Shown here: piece by piece, positions 57,139 to 64,000 of the stretch
Position numbering within the stretch: the stretch's first letter is position 1
How the letters are laid out: each line of letters begins with the position of its first letter
NCBI GenBank assembly: GCA_938023865.1
Contig: CALJDG010000024.1
Location: 1-64,000, forward strand
Direction of reading: 5' to 3'
DNA length: 64,000 nt
Source of the DNA: an uncultured archaeon
GTDB taxonomy: Archaea > Thermoproteota > Bathyarchaeia > Bathyarchaeales > Bathycorpusculaceae
Translations under genes and position numbers: made by a program
The notes under the pieces: model-generated
What the model was told of the DNA's origin: nothing
Databases searched by the model: none
Seen by the model: the letters and a program-made list of their open reading frames with translations, nothing else

Positions 57139-58953
57139 TTAAATGGACTTTGTTGGGAATCGTTCATATTGCAACTCATAAAGTTTTGTAAGCTTGTCTA
57201 ATGTGTCGATTTCATCTATTGTCTTATCTGTTCTGAAGCGGACTATTTTTGGCACTCTTAGGGCATATCCGCTAGTGTATTCGTCTGTTTCTTGAATCTC
57301 TTGGTATGTCACCTCTACAATCACTGTTGGTTTAACGTAAACGCCTTCTTCATCTTCGCCTGTCATTGTCCTTTCAACTATTGTTCGAATCGCGTCCATG
57401 GTTTGTTCCGGTAGGTTAGAGACTTTTCCTATAGTGTAGAGTTTTTTCTCTTCTGGGTCGCGGACCGCCAAAAGAAAGGATGAGTATAGACCTGCGCGTC
57501 TTCCCTTTCCGTATAGGGCTTTCACTATTGTGCAGTCTAGTGTGTCGCGTTCTGGTTTCAGCTTAAGCCACGTATAAGTGCGCTGTCCAATTTCGTAAGG
57601 TGAATTTAAGTCTTTAACAACTATGCCCTCGAAACCTTTTTTCAAGGCTTCGTCGTAGAATCGCATGAGTTCAATTTCGTTTCTACATTCAACGCCTTCA
57701 GCCAGATACTCTGATGGTATAACTTCCACTAAGTATTTGCGCCTTTCAGAGAGCGGCAAACCGATGAGTTCTCGCCCATTTAAGAAGAGGATATCAAAGG
57801 CTCTGAAAGTTACACGGACTTTCTCCATTCTTTCCGTAAGCTCTTCCGTTGTCAGTTCCCTTGGCACCGTTCTCTCCAGCATAACTTGGAATGGTAAAGG
57901 GCTGCCACTTTGGTCTACAGCTAAGATTTCACCATCCACGATGCAGCTTTGGGCATTTAACCTCATGGCTATTTCTACAATTTCGGGAAGCGTCTTAGAC
58001 TTTTCAACGCCACGCCTTGAAAAAATCCATGTTTGGGTTCCCCACTTATGGATTTGGAGGCGGCTTCCATCAATCTTGTATTCTGCTCTAACCGGATAGA
58101 CAACTTTGTCCGGCTCGTAGAGGTGGGCTAGTTGGGGTCTTATGAACTGTCCTGGGCGCATTTTCACCTCTGCCAGTTTCGGCAGCCCTTCCGACGCCAG
58201 ACTTATTCCTTCTGCTATACCCATTATGGTGCACGCATTTTGGATAAGTTCTACTGGAACTTGGTAGGCTCTTGCAGCAGCTCTCATAACAGTGCTTGCA
58301 TAGTAGCCAAGCTTCAAATCGCCCAGTAGAAGCCTAACAATGTATTTAGCCTCTTGAGGCGTTGCAGTCCTCAGTAGGCTTGCAACGTAGAGTTCACGTT
58401 CTTTCACGCCTTTCAGTTTTGGTAGAAGCCTAATCGCCTCATAAACCTCACTTACAGACAGTTTCGGCTCTGAAGGCGTTTTGAGAAGGTAGGCTACCTC
58501 GCCATGTTCCCCATAGTCAATGAGAAGTTTTCTAACGTCGCTTTTTGACACGCCAGTGGATAGACTTAGGCTTCTCTCCACTAAGCCAGGTCCAACTTTT
58601 AGGCTTTCGTCTGTTATTATTCCTAGCGCTAGGCGCGCCTTAACCTCGAGAGAAAGCTCCATTGTTTGGAAGAATTTGGCTAGTTCCGTCTCTTTCCCCT
58701 TCTTACCCCGGAGCACGGCTAGTCGCTCATAGACATCAACAATTTTTGAGAAAGGAAGATCTTTCCTGGGATCTTTTCCCTCCATGTATAGGCGTATAAG
58801 ATAGTATGGTATGCCTGCTCTCCACTCTATTTGTTCTGGGGAGAAGCCAGCCTCGATTAGGCGAAGAACAGCCTCCTTCTGTGAGCCGTAGATTTCTATT
58901 AGCTCTTTTATCGTTGGCGGCTTAATCAGCGACATTTGCTTTTGTCCTGTCAC
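57139..58953 (-). CDS. lig: ATP-dependent DNA ligase
   Basis: 604-residue archaeal DNA ligase I type. It has an N-terminal helical DNA-binding domain, then the adenylation domain with the catalytic lysine in EYKIDGSRLQIH, FSRRG, VDGEILAVD and FEGIVVKDLNSPY, and the C-terminal OB-fold with LDCTIVKALYGKGRRAGLYSSF. It seals nicks between Okazaki fragments. The length matches crenarchaeal and thaumarchaeal enzymes. It follows the KaiC-like gene by 7 bases on the same strand. Confidence 0.96.
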   Translation of the reverse strand: MTGQKQMSLIKPPTIKELIEIYGSQKEAVLRLIEAGFSPEQIEWRAGIPYYLIRLYMEGKDPRKDLPFSKIVDVYERLAVLRGKKGKETELAKFFQTMELSLEVKARLALGIITDESLKVGPGLVERSLSLSTGVSKSDVRKLLIDYGEHGEVAYLLKTPSEPKLSVSEVYEAIRLLPKLKGVKERELYVASLLRTATPQEAKYIVRLLLGDLKLGYYASTVMRAAARAYQVPVELIQNACTIMGIAEGISLASEGLPKLAEVKMRPGQFIRPQLAHLYEPDKVVYPVRAEYKIDGSRLQIHKWGTQTWIFSRRGVEKSKTLPEIVEIAMRLNAQSCIVDGEILAVDQSGSPLPFQVMLERTVPRELTTEELTERMEKVRVTFRAFDILFLNGRELIGLPLSERRKYLVEVIPSEYLAEGVECRNEIELMRFYDEALKKGFEGIVVKDLNSPYEIGQRTYTWLKLKPERDTLDCTIVKALYGKGRRAGLYSSFLLAVRDPEEKKLYTIGKVSNLPEQTMDAIRTIVERTMTGEDEEGVYVKPTVIVEVTYQEIQETDEYTSGYALRVPKIVRFRTDKTIDEIDTLDKLTKLYELQYERFPTKSI

Positions 58954-58960
58954 GCTTGTG

Positions 58961-60202
58961 CTATTTTACTTGGGCTTCTGGGGCTTTTGGTATTGGTTCT
59001 ATTGCTCTTAGGAATCCGTCCCTTGTTATGTCGACCCTTATTCTTCGGCGTTCAAAGTTGCACATTCTACAGTCTAAAACTCGGGTTATGCGGACAAATT
59101 CTCCCCTGTCAACACCTAAATCCACCTGCTGGTCATACCAGTAGACACGTCCATAATCCACTATTATTGTTCCATCCAGGTTGTGTGCTAAGCCTATACC
59201 GCCCGCCATGTCGTAGCTGTCCCAAACTTCTGAGCTTCGCTGGTTCACGTAGAGGGCTGTTATGCCATGCACCTGGTTGTAGCGGGCCAACTCCATAACA
59301 CGGTATTTTAGGGCTCCCCGATAGGCCTCCAGCACTGTTACAGAGTCTATTATGGCTAATTCGATCTTCTCTTTTTCAGCAACATAGCGGTAAGTTTCCG
59401 CGAAGGTGTTCCAATCACGGAGTTCAGGGTAAGCTACAGTATCCAAAACAAAAAGGTTTTCGCGTATCTTATTCCAATTTAAGCCCAAAATGTCAGCTTT
59501 CTGCTTAAGCCTAGACTGCAAATCAAAACGTGGAGTGGCGCTTTTCCAGGTGTCCTCAGCCGTTGCATAAAGAACCTTTCTGCCCGAGGCAGCTGTCCTC
59601 ACGGCTATCTCTTCAACAAGTATCGATTTTCCAGCCCCGGGTAATCCTGTGATAGCAAATTGTCCACATATCGGAATTCCTCCTAAGCTTTTCCCGTCTG
59701 GTGTTAGGAAAAGCTGATCAATGAAGGTGCCTGTTGGAAAACCCAGAAGAGGCTTTTTAGCCTCTATTGCCTCGTCTGGTTTCAGCACAAGAGTGCTTAG
59801 CTTCTCTTTACCCTCCTCAATGGTCGTCGTCATAGGCTTTGTGGCGAGCTCCCACTCATCTGCTGGTGTCCTAGCACTTTTCATGGCTTCCGCAAGCGTC
59901 TGAGCCATAGCCCTAACGAGACTTTCGATTTCCGGGGCGCCTGCTTCAAGCTTCGGTTGCTCTGGGAGCTTTGCTGCGGCTTCTGTTGGCTTTTCTGTTG
60001 GTTTTGGCTTTGTCTCCTCGATGATTAGCACCCATAATTCGCCTCGACGCTCCACGGCTCCCTTATTCTTGAGTGATTGTAGAAGTGCATAAGCGGATTT
60101 TGGTCCATATTTTGGTATGTTCAAGCCTTCTGCAATATCGTTTAGGGAGGCTTGCCCGCTGTGGGATTTGAGAAATTCAACTATGTCATTTTCCTCAACC
60201 AT
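58961..60202 (-). CDS. Winged-helix plus KaiC/RecA-like ATPase
   Basis: 413 residues. An N-terminal winged helix (IVEFLKSHSGQASLNDIAEGL, KYGPKSAYALLQSLKNKGAV) is followed by a proline- and charge-rich linker and a RecA-fold domain from about residue 155 with Walker A GLPGAGKS, Walker B IELAIIDSVTVL and ALYVNQRS. It resembles KaiC-like ATPases more than RadA, since RadA's N-terminal HhH domain is missing. Cysteines in LDCRMCNFERRRI may bind metal. The neighbouring ligase suggests a role in repair or DNA-linked signalling, but this is inference. Confidence 0.78.
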   Translation of the reverse strand: MVEENDIVEFLKSHSGQASLNDIAEGLNIPKYGPKSAYALLQSLKNKGAVERRGELWVLIIEETKPKPTEKPTEAAAKLPEQPKLEAGAPEIESLVRAMAQTLAEAMKSARTPADEWELATKPMTTTIEEGKEKLSTLVLKPDEAIEAKKPLLGFPTGTFIDQLFLTPDGKSLGGIPICGQFAITGLPGAGKSILVEEIAVRTAASGRKVLYATAEDTWKSATPRFDLQSRLKQKADILGLNWNKIRENLFVLDTVAYPELRDWNTFAETYRYVAEKEKIELAIIDSVTVLEAYRGALKYRVMELARYNQVHGITALYVNQRSSEVWDSYDMAGGIGLAHNLDGTIIVDYGRVYWYDQQVDLGVDRGEFVRITRVLDCRMCNFERRRIRVDITRDGFLRAIEPIPKAPEAQVK

Positions 60203-60319
60203 AAACTCTCCCCAGTTTTAACGGCGACTTTTTCTAAATATTTTTGTAAAAGTTTAAGCTTTTAAATATGCCCCCAATAAGGCTTTAAATGCTCTTTTAA
60301 ACGAGGTTTAATAAACTTT

Positions 60320-61198
60320 ATGATAACGATCTTCCAGTCTTTTGAGAAGAGCCAGAAAGCAATTATAAGTGAGAAAAACGCATGGGGTAAATCTAAAAAG
60401 CATGAGATGAAAACCTTGAGCAAACTAGAAATTGGGTTATCAACCCTTTACCTATTAGGTAAACCATTCAACGAAATGGTCAAAAAAATTACAAATGTAA
60501 ACGTCAGCCATATAGAGATCGTGGATGACGGCCTTCATGCCTTAAACAGGCGTAGAGTCGCAATTCTTACGGATGTAAAGGAATCTTATAACATGAAATT
60601 CTCAGTTCATGCGCCCTTCGCTGACATAAACATTGCCTCACCGTCGCGTAGTGTTTTAAAAGCTATGCTTGAACGGCTGGAAAGCTCCATGAAATTGGCA
60701 AGTCTCTTGGAGGCTTATGTTTGGGTTTTTCATCCAGGATTAAAAACTGGCGTGAGCATGTTTTATCCATGCGAAGACTGGAAACAGAACTGCAAAACCG
60801 CGCGGCTTCTCTGCAAAATCGCCGACGATTACGGTTTAGAAATAGCCATAGAAAATGTTCCGGAACCATATCCATTCTTAATGAAAAGTGTTGAAGATTT
60901 TGAGAAGTTTTATGGTGAAGTTTCAGAGCCCATAGGCTTAGCCCTTGACGTTGGGCATTCAAACATTAATGGGCAGACAGAACGGTTTCTTAAAGCGCTT
61001 GCGGACTGGATTATGCATATCCACGCCCACGACAATGATGGAAGGGATGATTCGCATTTAGGAATAGGCTGTGGAACGGTGAACTGGCATAGGTTTGTAA
61101 ACCTTTTGAGGGAAATATCCTACGATAAAGTTGTGGTTGTGGAGTCTGTTGATCAAATTGCGGAAAGCGTCAACTTTTTGAGGTCCATGTTTAAGTAA
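60320..61198 (+). CDS. Sugar isomerase / endonuclease IV-like TIM-barrel protein
   Basis: The AP endonuclease 2-type barrel begins at LEIGLSTLYLLGKPF (about residue 36) and shows VFHPGL, AIENVPEP, GLALDVGHSNING, HIHAHDNDGRDDSHLGIG and VVVESV, a set of His, Glu and Asp metal ligands. The family includes xylose isomerase-like epimerases and endonuclease IV; this short form is usually a sugar phosphate isomerase/epimerase. The ATG at 60320 gives 292 residues, but the ATG at 60407 (MKTLSKLEIG) is a likely alternative. Substrate is unknown. Confidence 0.82.
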   Translation: MITIFQSFEKSQKAIISEKNAWGKSKKHEMKTLSKLEIGLSTLYLLGKPFNEMVKKITNVNVSHIEIVDDGLHALNRRRVAILTDVKESYNMKFSVHAPFADINIASPSRSVLKAMLERLESSMKLASLLEAYVWVFHPGLKTGVSMFYPCEDWKQNCKTARLLCKIADDYGLEIAIENVPEPYPFLMKSVEDFEKFYGEVSEPIGLALDVGHSNINGQTERFLKALADWIMHIHAHDNDGRDDSHLGIGCGTVNWHRFVNLLREISYDKVVVVESVDQIAESVNFLRSMFK

Positions 61199-61218
61199 AA
61201 TATAGCGGTTAACGTGAC

Positions 61219-61986
61219 ATGAGCACTCCAAAGGCAGAGTATGCACTCGTCCGTCCAGTGCCAAACTCTTACGACAAATGCATAAGAACTAATACTGAAA
61301 GAATAGATGTTGAACTTGCCAAAAAGCAGCACATAGAGTACTGCAAAGCACTAGAGAATCTTGGTTTAAAACTCCTTTGGGCTCTGAGCGACGACGCATT
61401 GCCAGACAGCTGCTTTGTTGAAGATACAGCCGTTGTTTTTGGCCAAAAGGCGGTTATATGCAATATGAAAATGGAGTCCCGAAAAAAGGAAGTTGTCGAA
61501 ATAGCGAAAATTCTTGAAAAAATAAAAAGGGTATACCGCATAAAACCGCCAGCAGTAATTGAAGGCGGAGATGTCCTCAAAATTGGCAGCGAAGTTTTTG
61601 TGGGTCTTACAGCCAGAACTAATTTTTACGCTGTAGACCAGCTGCGGAAAATTTTGGAGAATGATGGGTTTAACATAATCTCTGTCAGAGTCAATGGTGC
61701 CACCCATTTGAAGTCTGTGTGCACACTCCTTGGAGACGGTTATGTTGTACTGGCGAAGGGCTACTTTGATGCGGACATTTTTAAGGGCTATAATAAGCTT
61801 TTAGTTCCGAAGGAGGAGCAGTATGCCGCAAACTGTTTAGCTGTTAACGAGGTGGTTTTGATGGCGAAGGGTTATCCAGAAACAAGGAGGCTTATAGAAG
61901 GGGAAGGCTTTACCGTACAAGAGCTAGAAATGTCAGAATTTAGAAAGGGGGAAGGCGCCCTAACATGCCTCTCAATACTTTGGTGA
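61219..61986 (+). CDS. DDAH-like amidinohydrolase
   Basis: 255 residues of the guanidino-modifying superfamily. Motifs are PDSCFVEDTAVVF, IEGGDVLKIG, GATHLKSVCTLL (with the catalytic His) and the C-terminal Cys in GEGALTCLSI. The nearest type is N,N-dimethylarginine dimethylaminohydrolase, and archaeal members may act on arginine or ornithine derivatives. It starts 20 bases after the barrel gene and may share its transcript. A precise substrate cannot be inferred. Confidence 0.86.
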   Translation: MSTPKAEYALVRPVPNSYDKCIRTNTERIDVELAKKQHIEYCKALENLGLKLLWALSDDALPDSCFVEDTAVVFGQKAVICNMKMESRKKEVVEIAKILEKIKRVYRIKPPAVIEGGDVLKIGSEVFVGLTARTNFYAVDQLRKILENDGFNIISVRVNGATHLKSVCTLLGDGYVVLAKGYFDADIFKGYNKLLVPKEEQYAANCLAVNEVVLMAKGYPETRRLIEGEGFTVQELEMSEFRKGEGALTCLSILW

Positions 61987-61989
61987 ATT

Positions 61990-62913
61990 TTAGCCTATTA
62001 GAAGCGGGACCTCAAGCGTCATGAAGTCCTCTGCCACCTGGGTTTTTTTGAAAATCCTCTTCGCCTGTCTTAAGAGCATTTTTGGGTTTTCATATCGTGC
62101 ACTTATATGGGTTAGAATCAACAGTTTTGCTCTTGAATTTTTGGCGTTCTCCGCCGCTTGACTTGGGGTTGAGTGTCCATCCTCGCAGGCTCTTTCAGCT
62201 AGTTCATCATCCAAAGTGGCGTCGTGAATTAGCAAATCGGCATCAGCTGCAAAATCCGTTAAGCCCTCGAATGGTCTTGTGTCCCCAGTATAAACTATTT
62301 TTCTTCCGGGTCTTGGCGGACCCGTGACATCTTCTGGTTTAACAACTTTCCCATTTGGAAGCTTGACTTCACTTCCGTGTTGGAGCCTAGACCATAAAGG
62401 TCCTTCTGGAACGCCTAAGGCTCTGGCTTTTTCTGGATAAAATTTTCCAGGGCGGGGCTTCTCCACCAAGGCGTAGGCTAGGCTTGGTATTGCATGGTTT
62501 GCCCATACCGCCTCAACAGTGTATTCTTCCTCTCCACATACTTTTCCAGCGTCGTGGATTTCGTGGATTTCTATGGGGAAAGTTAAGCCGAACGGAACCG
62601 TCTCTCTTATGCCTTCCATGAATCTTCTTATTCCGGGAGGTCCATAGATTTCGAGTTTTTTGTCGCGGTCAAGCAGAGCCATTGTCTGTATTAGTCCGGG
62701 CAAGCCTAGCACGTGGTCTCCGTGCATGTGCGTTATGAACACTTTCATTTTCCTATTGAAGCTGGCCCTAGCAATTACTATCTGCCTTTGCACGCCCTCG
62801 CCGCAGTCAAACAGCAGTTGCTCGCCCTTACGCTTTATCAATATGGCTGGCAAACTCCTCTTTGGAGTCGGGATACTTCCAGCTGTTCCCAGAAACACGA
62901 CCTGCAAGCTCAT
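61990..62913 (-). CDS. rnz: tRNA 3'-processing ribonuclease Z
   Basis: 307 residues of the short RNase Z (RNase ZS) type. The N-terminus VVFLGTAGSIPTPKRSLPA, zinc motif ITHMHGDHVLGLPGL, KIVYTGDTRP, LLIHDATLDDE and HSTPSQAAENA are all typical. It cuts the 3' trailer of tRNA precursors so that CCA can be added. It is 7 bases after the TrmG10-type gene, and the pair forms a tRNA maturation unit. It converges with the DDAH-like gene. Confidence 0.95.
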   Translation of the reverse strand: MSLQVVFLGTAGSIPTPKRSLPAILIKRKGEQLLFDCGEGVQRQIVIARASFNRKMKVFITHMHGDHVLGLPGLIQTMALLDRDKKLEIYGPPGIRRFMEGIRETVPFGLTFPIEIHEIHDAGKVCGEEEYTVEAVWANHAIPSLAYALVEKPRPGKFYPEKARALGVPEGPLWSRLQHGSEVKLPNGKVVKPEDVTGPPRPGRKIVYTGDTRPFEGLTDFAADADLLIHDATLDDELAERACEDGHSTPSQAAENAKNSRAKLLILTHISARYENPKMLLRQAKRIFKKTQVAEDFMTLEVPLLIG

Positions 62914-62920
62914 GGCCCGG

Positions 62921-63958
62921 TTACATCCTTTCGAAAGTTGCTATCTCTCTTGTTAGGCTTCTGTGTACATAAACAAAGTGGGATTCCACATGTCGGTAGC
63001 CCAGCTCCTTGCCAATTTGGCTTATTTCAATGGTTTTTGGTGCTGCCATGCAAATTCTCTTTCCATCACTAAGCATGTCGTGGACAGCCTTTAAACAGTC
63101 TTCGATTATCTGCTTTGTGGTTCGCCTAAAAGTTGTTGCACTTCGCCCATAAGGGGGGTCTGCAACCACAGCATCCACGGTTTTTACTGGCGGGTTTTTT
63201 GCGTCGGCAACTATAAGCCCTTCTGGTTCAATGCCGAAATATGCTAAGTTTTTACGGCTTCCCTTTACCATGCGTCTTTGAATGTCCATGCCTAGAACGC
63301 GACAGCCTATTAGTGCCGCCTCTATAAGGATGCTTCCTGTTCCGCAGAAGGGGTCAAGTACTAAATCGCCAGCTTTTGGCTTGGTTAGGTTCACCATACA
63401 TCTTGCCAGTTTCGGCGGCATGGCTGATGGATGGAAGAAGGGCTTTTTCTTAGGGCGCCTCTCCACGAAGGATTTTGACGGAACATCCGCTAATTTTAAG
63501 CCGAAAACAAGCTTGTTGTCTGTTAGAATTCCTGCAAAGGTTTTTTGTGGGTTTTTAAGGTTTACTTTCACGTCTTCAGCTGTGTTTATGATTATTTCGC
63601 CGAGTTTACGCTCTAAAGCCATTCCATCGACTTCTCTGGCGTGGTTTTTCACATGTTTTATCCGAACAGCAAAACTTTCACCGCTTTCCAGGAAATTGCT
63701 GATGCTTGATGAGCGAAGAGTTTTAACTGCCTCGCTTTGCTTAGCTTCGCATGTGAAAAGTTCTAATGCACAGAGTCTCGTCAGGGCTGCACGCATCTTC
63801 ACGGCCTCAATGCATTTTAAGTCAGCTTCAGCCCTTAAAACTTGGTCCGGTTCTTCCAAAATCTTGTAGTTGCAGCCTTCAGCCTCAAGTATGGCTTTCA
63901 GTTCGGCTGTTGGTAGGGTTTCATGCTCACCGGATAGGAGGAAGAAGAGTCTAGCCAC
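62921..63958 (-). CDS. tRNA (guanine-10-N2)-methyltransferase, TrmG10-type
   Basis: 345 residues. The N-terminal half has a THUMP-like RNA-binding domain (FAVRIKHVKNHAREVDGMAL), and the C-terminal half is a SAM-binding methyltransferase with motif I VLDPFCGTGSILIEAA and the catalytic DPPYGRSATTF. The FFHPSAMPPKLARCMVNL segment is characteristic of the archaeal enzyme that makes m2G/m2-2G at tRNA position 10. It is translated just before RNase Z. The remaining bases to the end of the window hold nothing recognisable. Confidence 0.92.
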   Translation of the reverse strand: MARLFFLLSGEHETLPTAELKAILEAEGCNYKILEEPDQVLRAEADLKCIEAVKMRAALTRLCALELFTCEAKQSEAVKTLRSSSISNFLESGESFAVRIKHVKNHAREVDGMALERKLGEIIINTAEDVKVNLKNPQKTFAGILTDNKLVFGLKLADVPSKSFVERRPKKKPFFHPSAMPPKLARCMVNLTKPKAGDLVLDPFCGTGSILIEAALIGCRVLGMDIQRRMVKGSRKNLAYFGIEPEGLIVADAKNPPVKTVDAVVADPPYGRSATTFRRTTKQIIEDCLKAVHDMLSDGKRICMAAPKTIEISQIGKELGYRHVESHFVYVHRSLTREIATFERM

Positions 63959-64000
63959 TGTGAAGCTCCCGTAATGCTTGAGCGATGAGTGGAGCCAGTG

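Noticed and set aside
1-64000. CRISPR arrays, rRNA genes and intact insertion sequences
   Set aside because: No regularly spaced repeats, rRNA signatures or transposase genes were found on either strand.

Overview
The window is a gene-dense stretch of an archaeal chromosome. Evidence for Archaea is broad: MCM, GINS, a two-subunit PriS/PriL primase, PCNA, an ATP-dependent DNA ligase, aIF2 alpha, Nop10, ribosomal proteins S27e and L44e, transcription factor TFS, an Lsm protein, archaeosine tRNA-guanine transglycosylase, RNase Z, a TrmG10-type tRNA methyltransferase, TATA boxes of the archaeal type and many GTG/TTG starts with GGAGG-like ribosome binding sites. The gene mix (two PAC2 proteins, archaeal-type S-adenosylhomocysteine hydrolase, aKMT-like lysine methyltransferase, several Cys-cluster proteins) fits the TACK group, and Bathyarchaeia is my best guess, by inference only. 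No CRISPR array, rRNA or intact insertion sequence was seen.

Layout. 1-14039 is an information-processing block, mostly on the minus strand: MCM (5' end outside the window), PAC2, Nop10, aIF2 alpha, S27e, L44e, GINS, PriS, PriL, PCNA, TFS and DUF99. It is interrupted by surface-related genes: an archaeosortase, a GT4 glycosyltransferase, a DUF2079 membrane protein and a DPM1-like GT2. 14185-17475 is an S-adenosylhomocysteine recycling pair plus small membrane proteins. 17666-20619 holds a zinc-cluster protein and an MgtE-type transporter with two PhoU-RCK_C partner proteins. 21240-23846 has a Cys-cluster HTH regulator divergent from a SerK-SerK-cysteine synthase fusion, then tRNA-Ser(UGA) and tRNA-Val(GAC). 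23932-26567 is glmM-glmU for UDP-GlcNAc. 26579-33092 covers RNA metabolism (Lsm, TgtA, aCPSF2) and archaemetzincin, followed by a possible structured RNA at 33110-33210. 33257-39852 is MetE-like, HtpX, a dipeptide epimerase-like enzyme, an ABC exporter and a processive-type GT2.

40012-44962 is a redox neighbourhood: protein disulfide oxidoreductase, DUF166, an ArsC-like phosphatase fold, a DUF438-hemerythrin-PAS sensor, a flavodiiron protein and a second Cys-cluster HTH regulator facing it across a 20-bp perfect palindrome. 44972-48427 is an amidoligase cluster (RimK-like ATP-grasp, RLAN-like protein, GCS2, YkgJ). 48444-53655 holds a frameshifted nitroreductase, Lhr helicase, an aKMT-like methyltransferase and another YkgJ protein. 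53742-55398 is a compact operon (ArsR-type regulator, membrane protein, 44-residue microprotein, bactofilin-like protein) followed by an ABC exporter. 57139-63958 is DNA ligase, a KaiC-like ATPase, a TIM-barrel sugar isomerase-like protein, a DDAH-like enzyme, RNase Z and TrmG10.

Several genes look damaged or unusual at single-base level: an A7 run at 17385-17391, two compensating shifts in the nitroreductase, and two genes whose conserved N-termini lack any ATG, GTG or TTG. These may be real biology or assembly errors, and they should be checked against reads before being interpreted.
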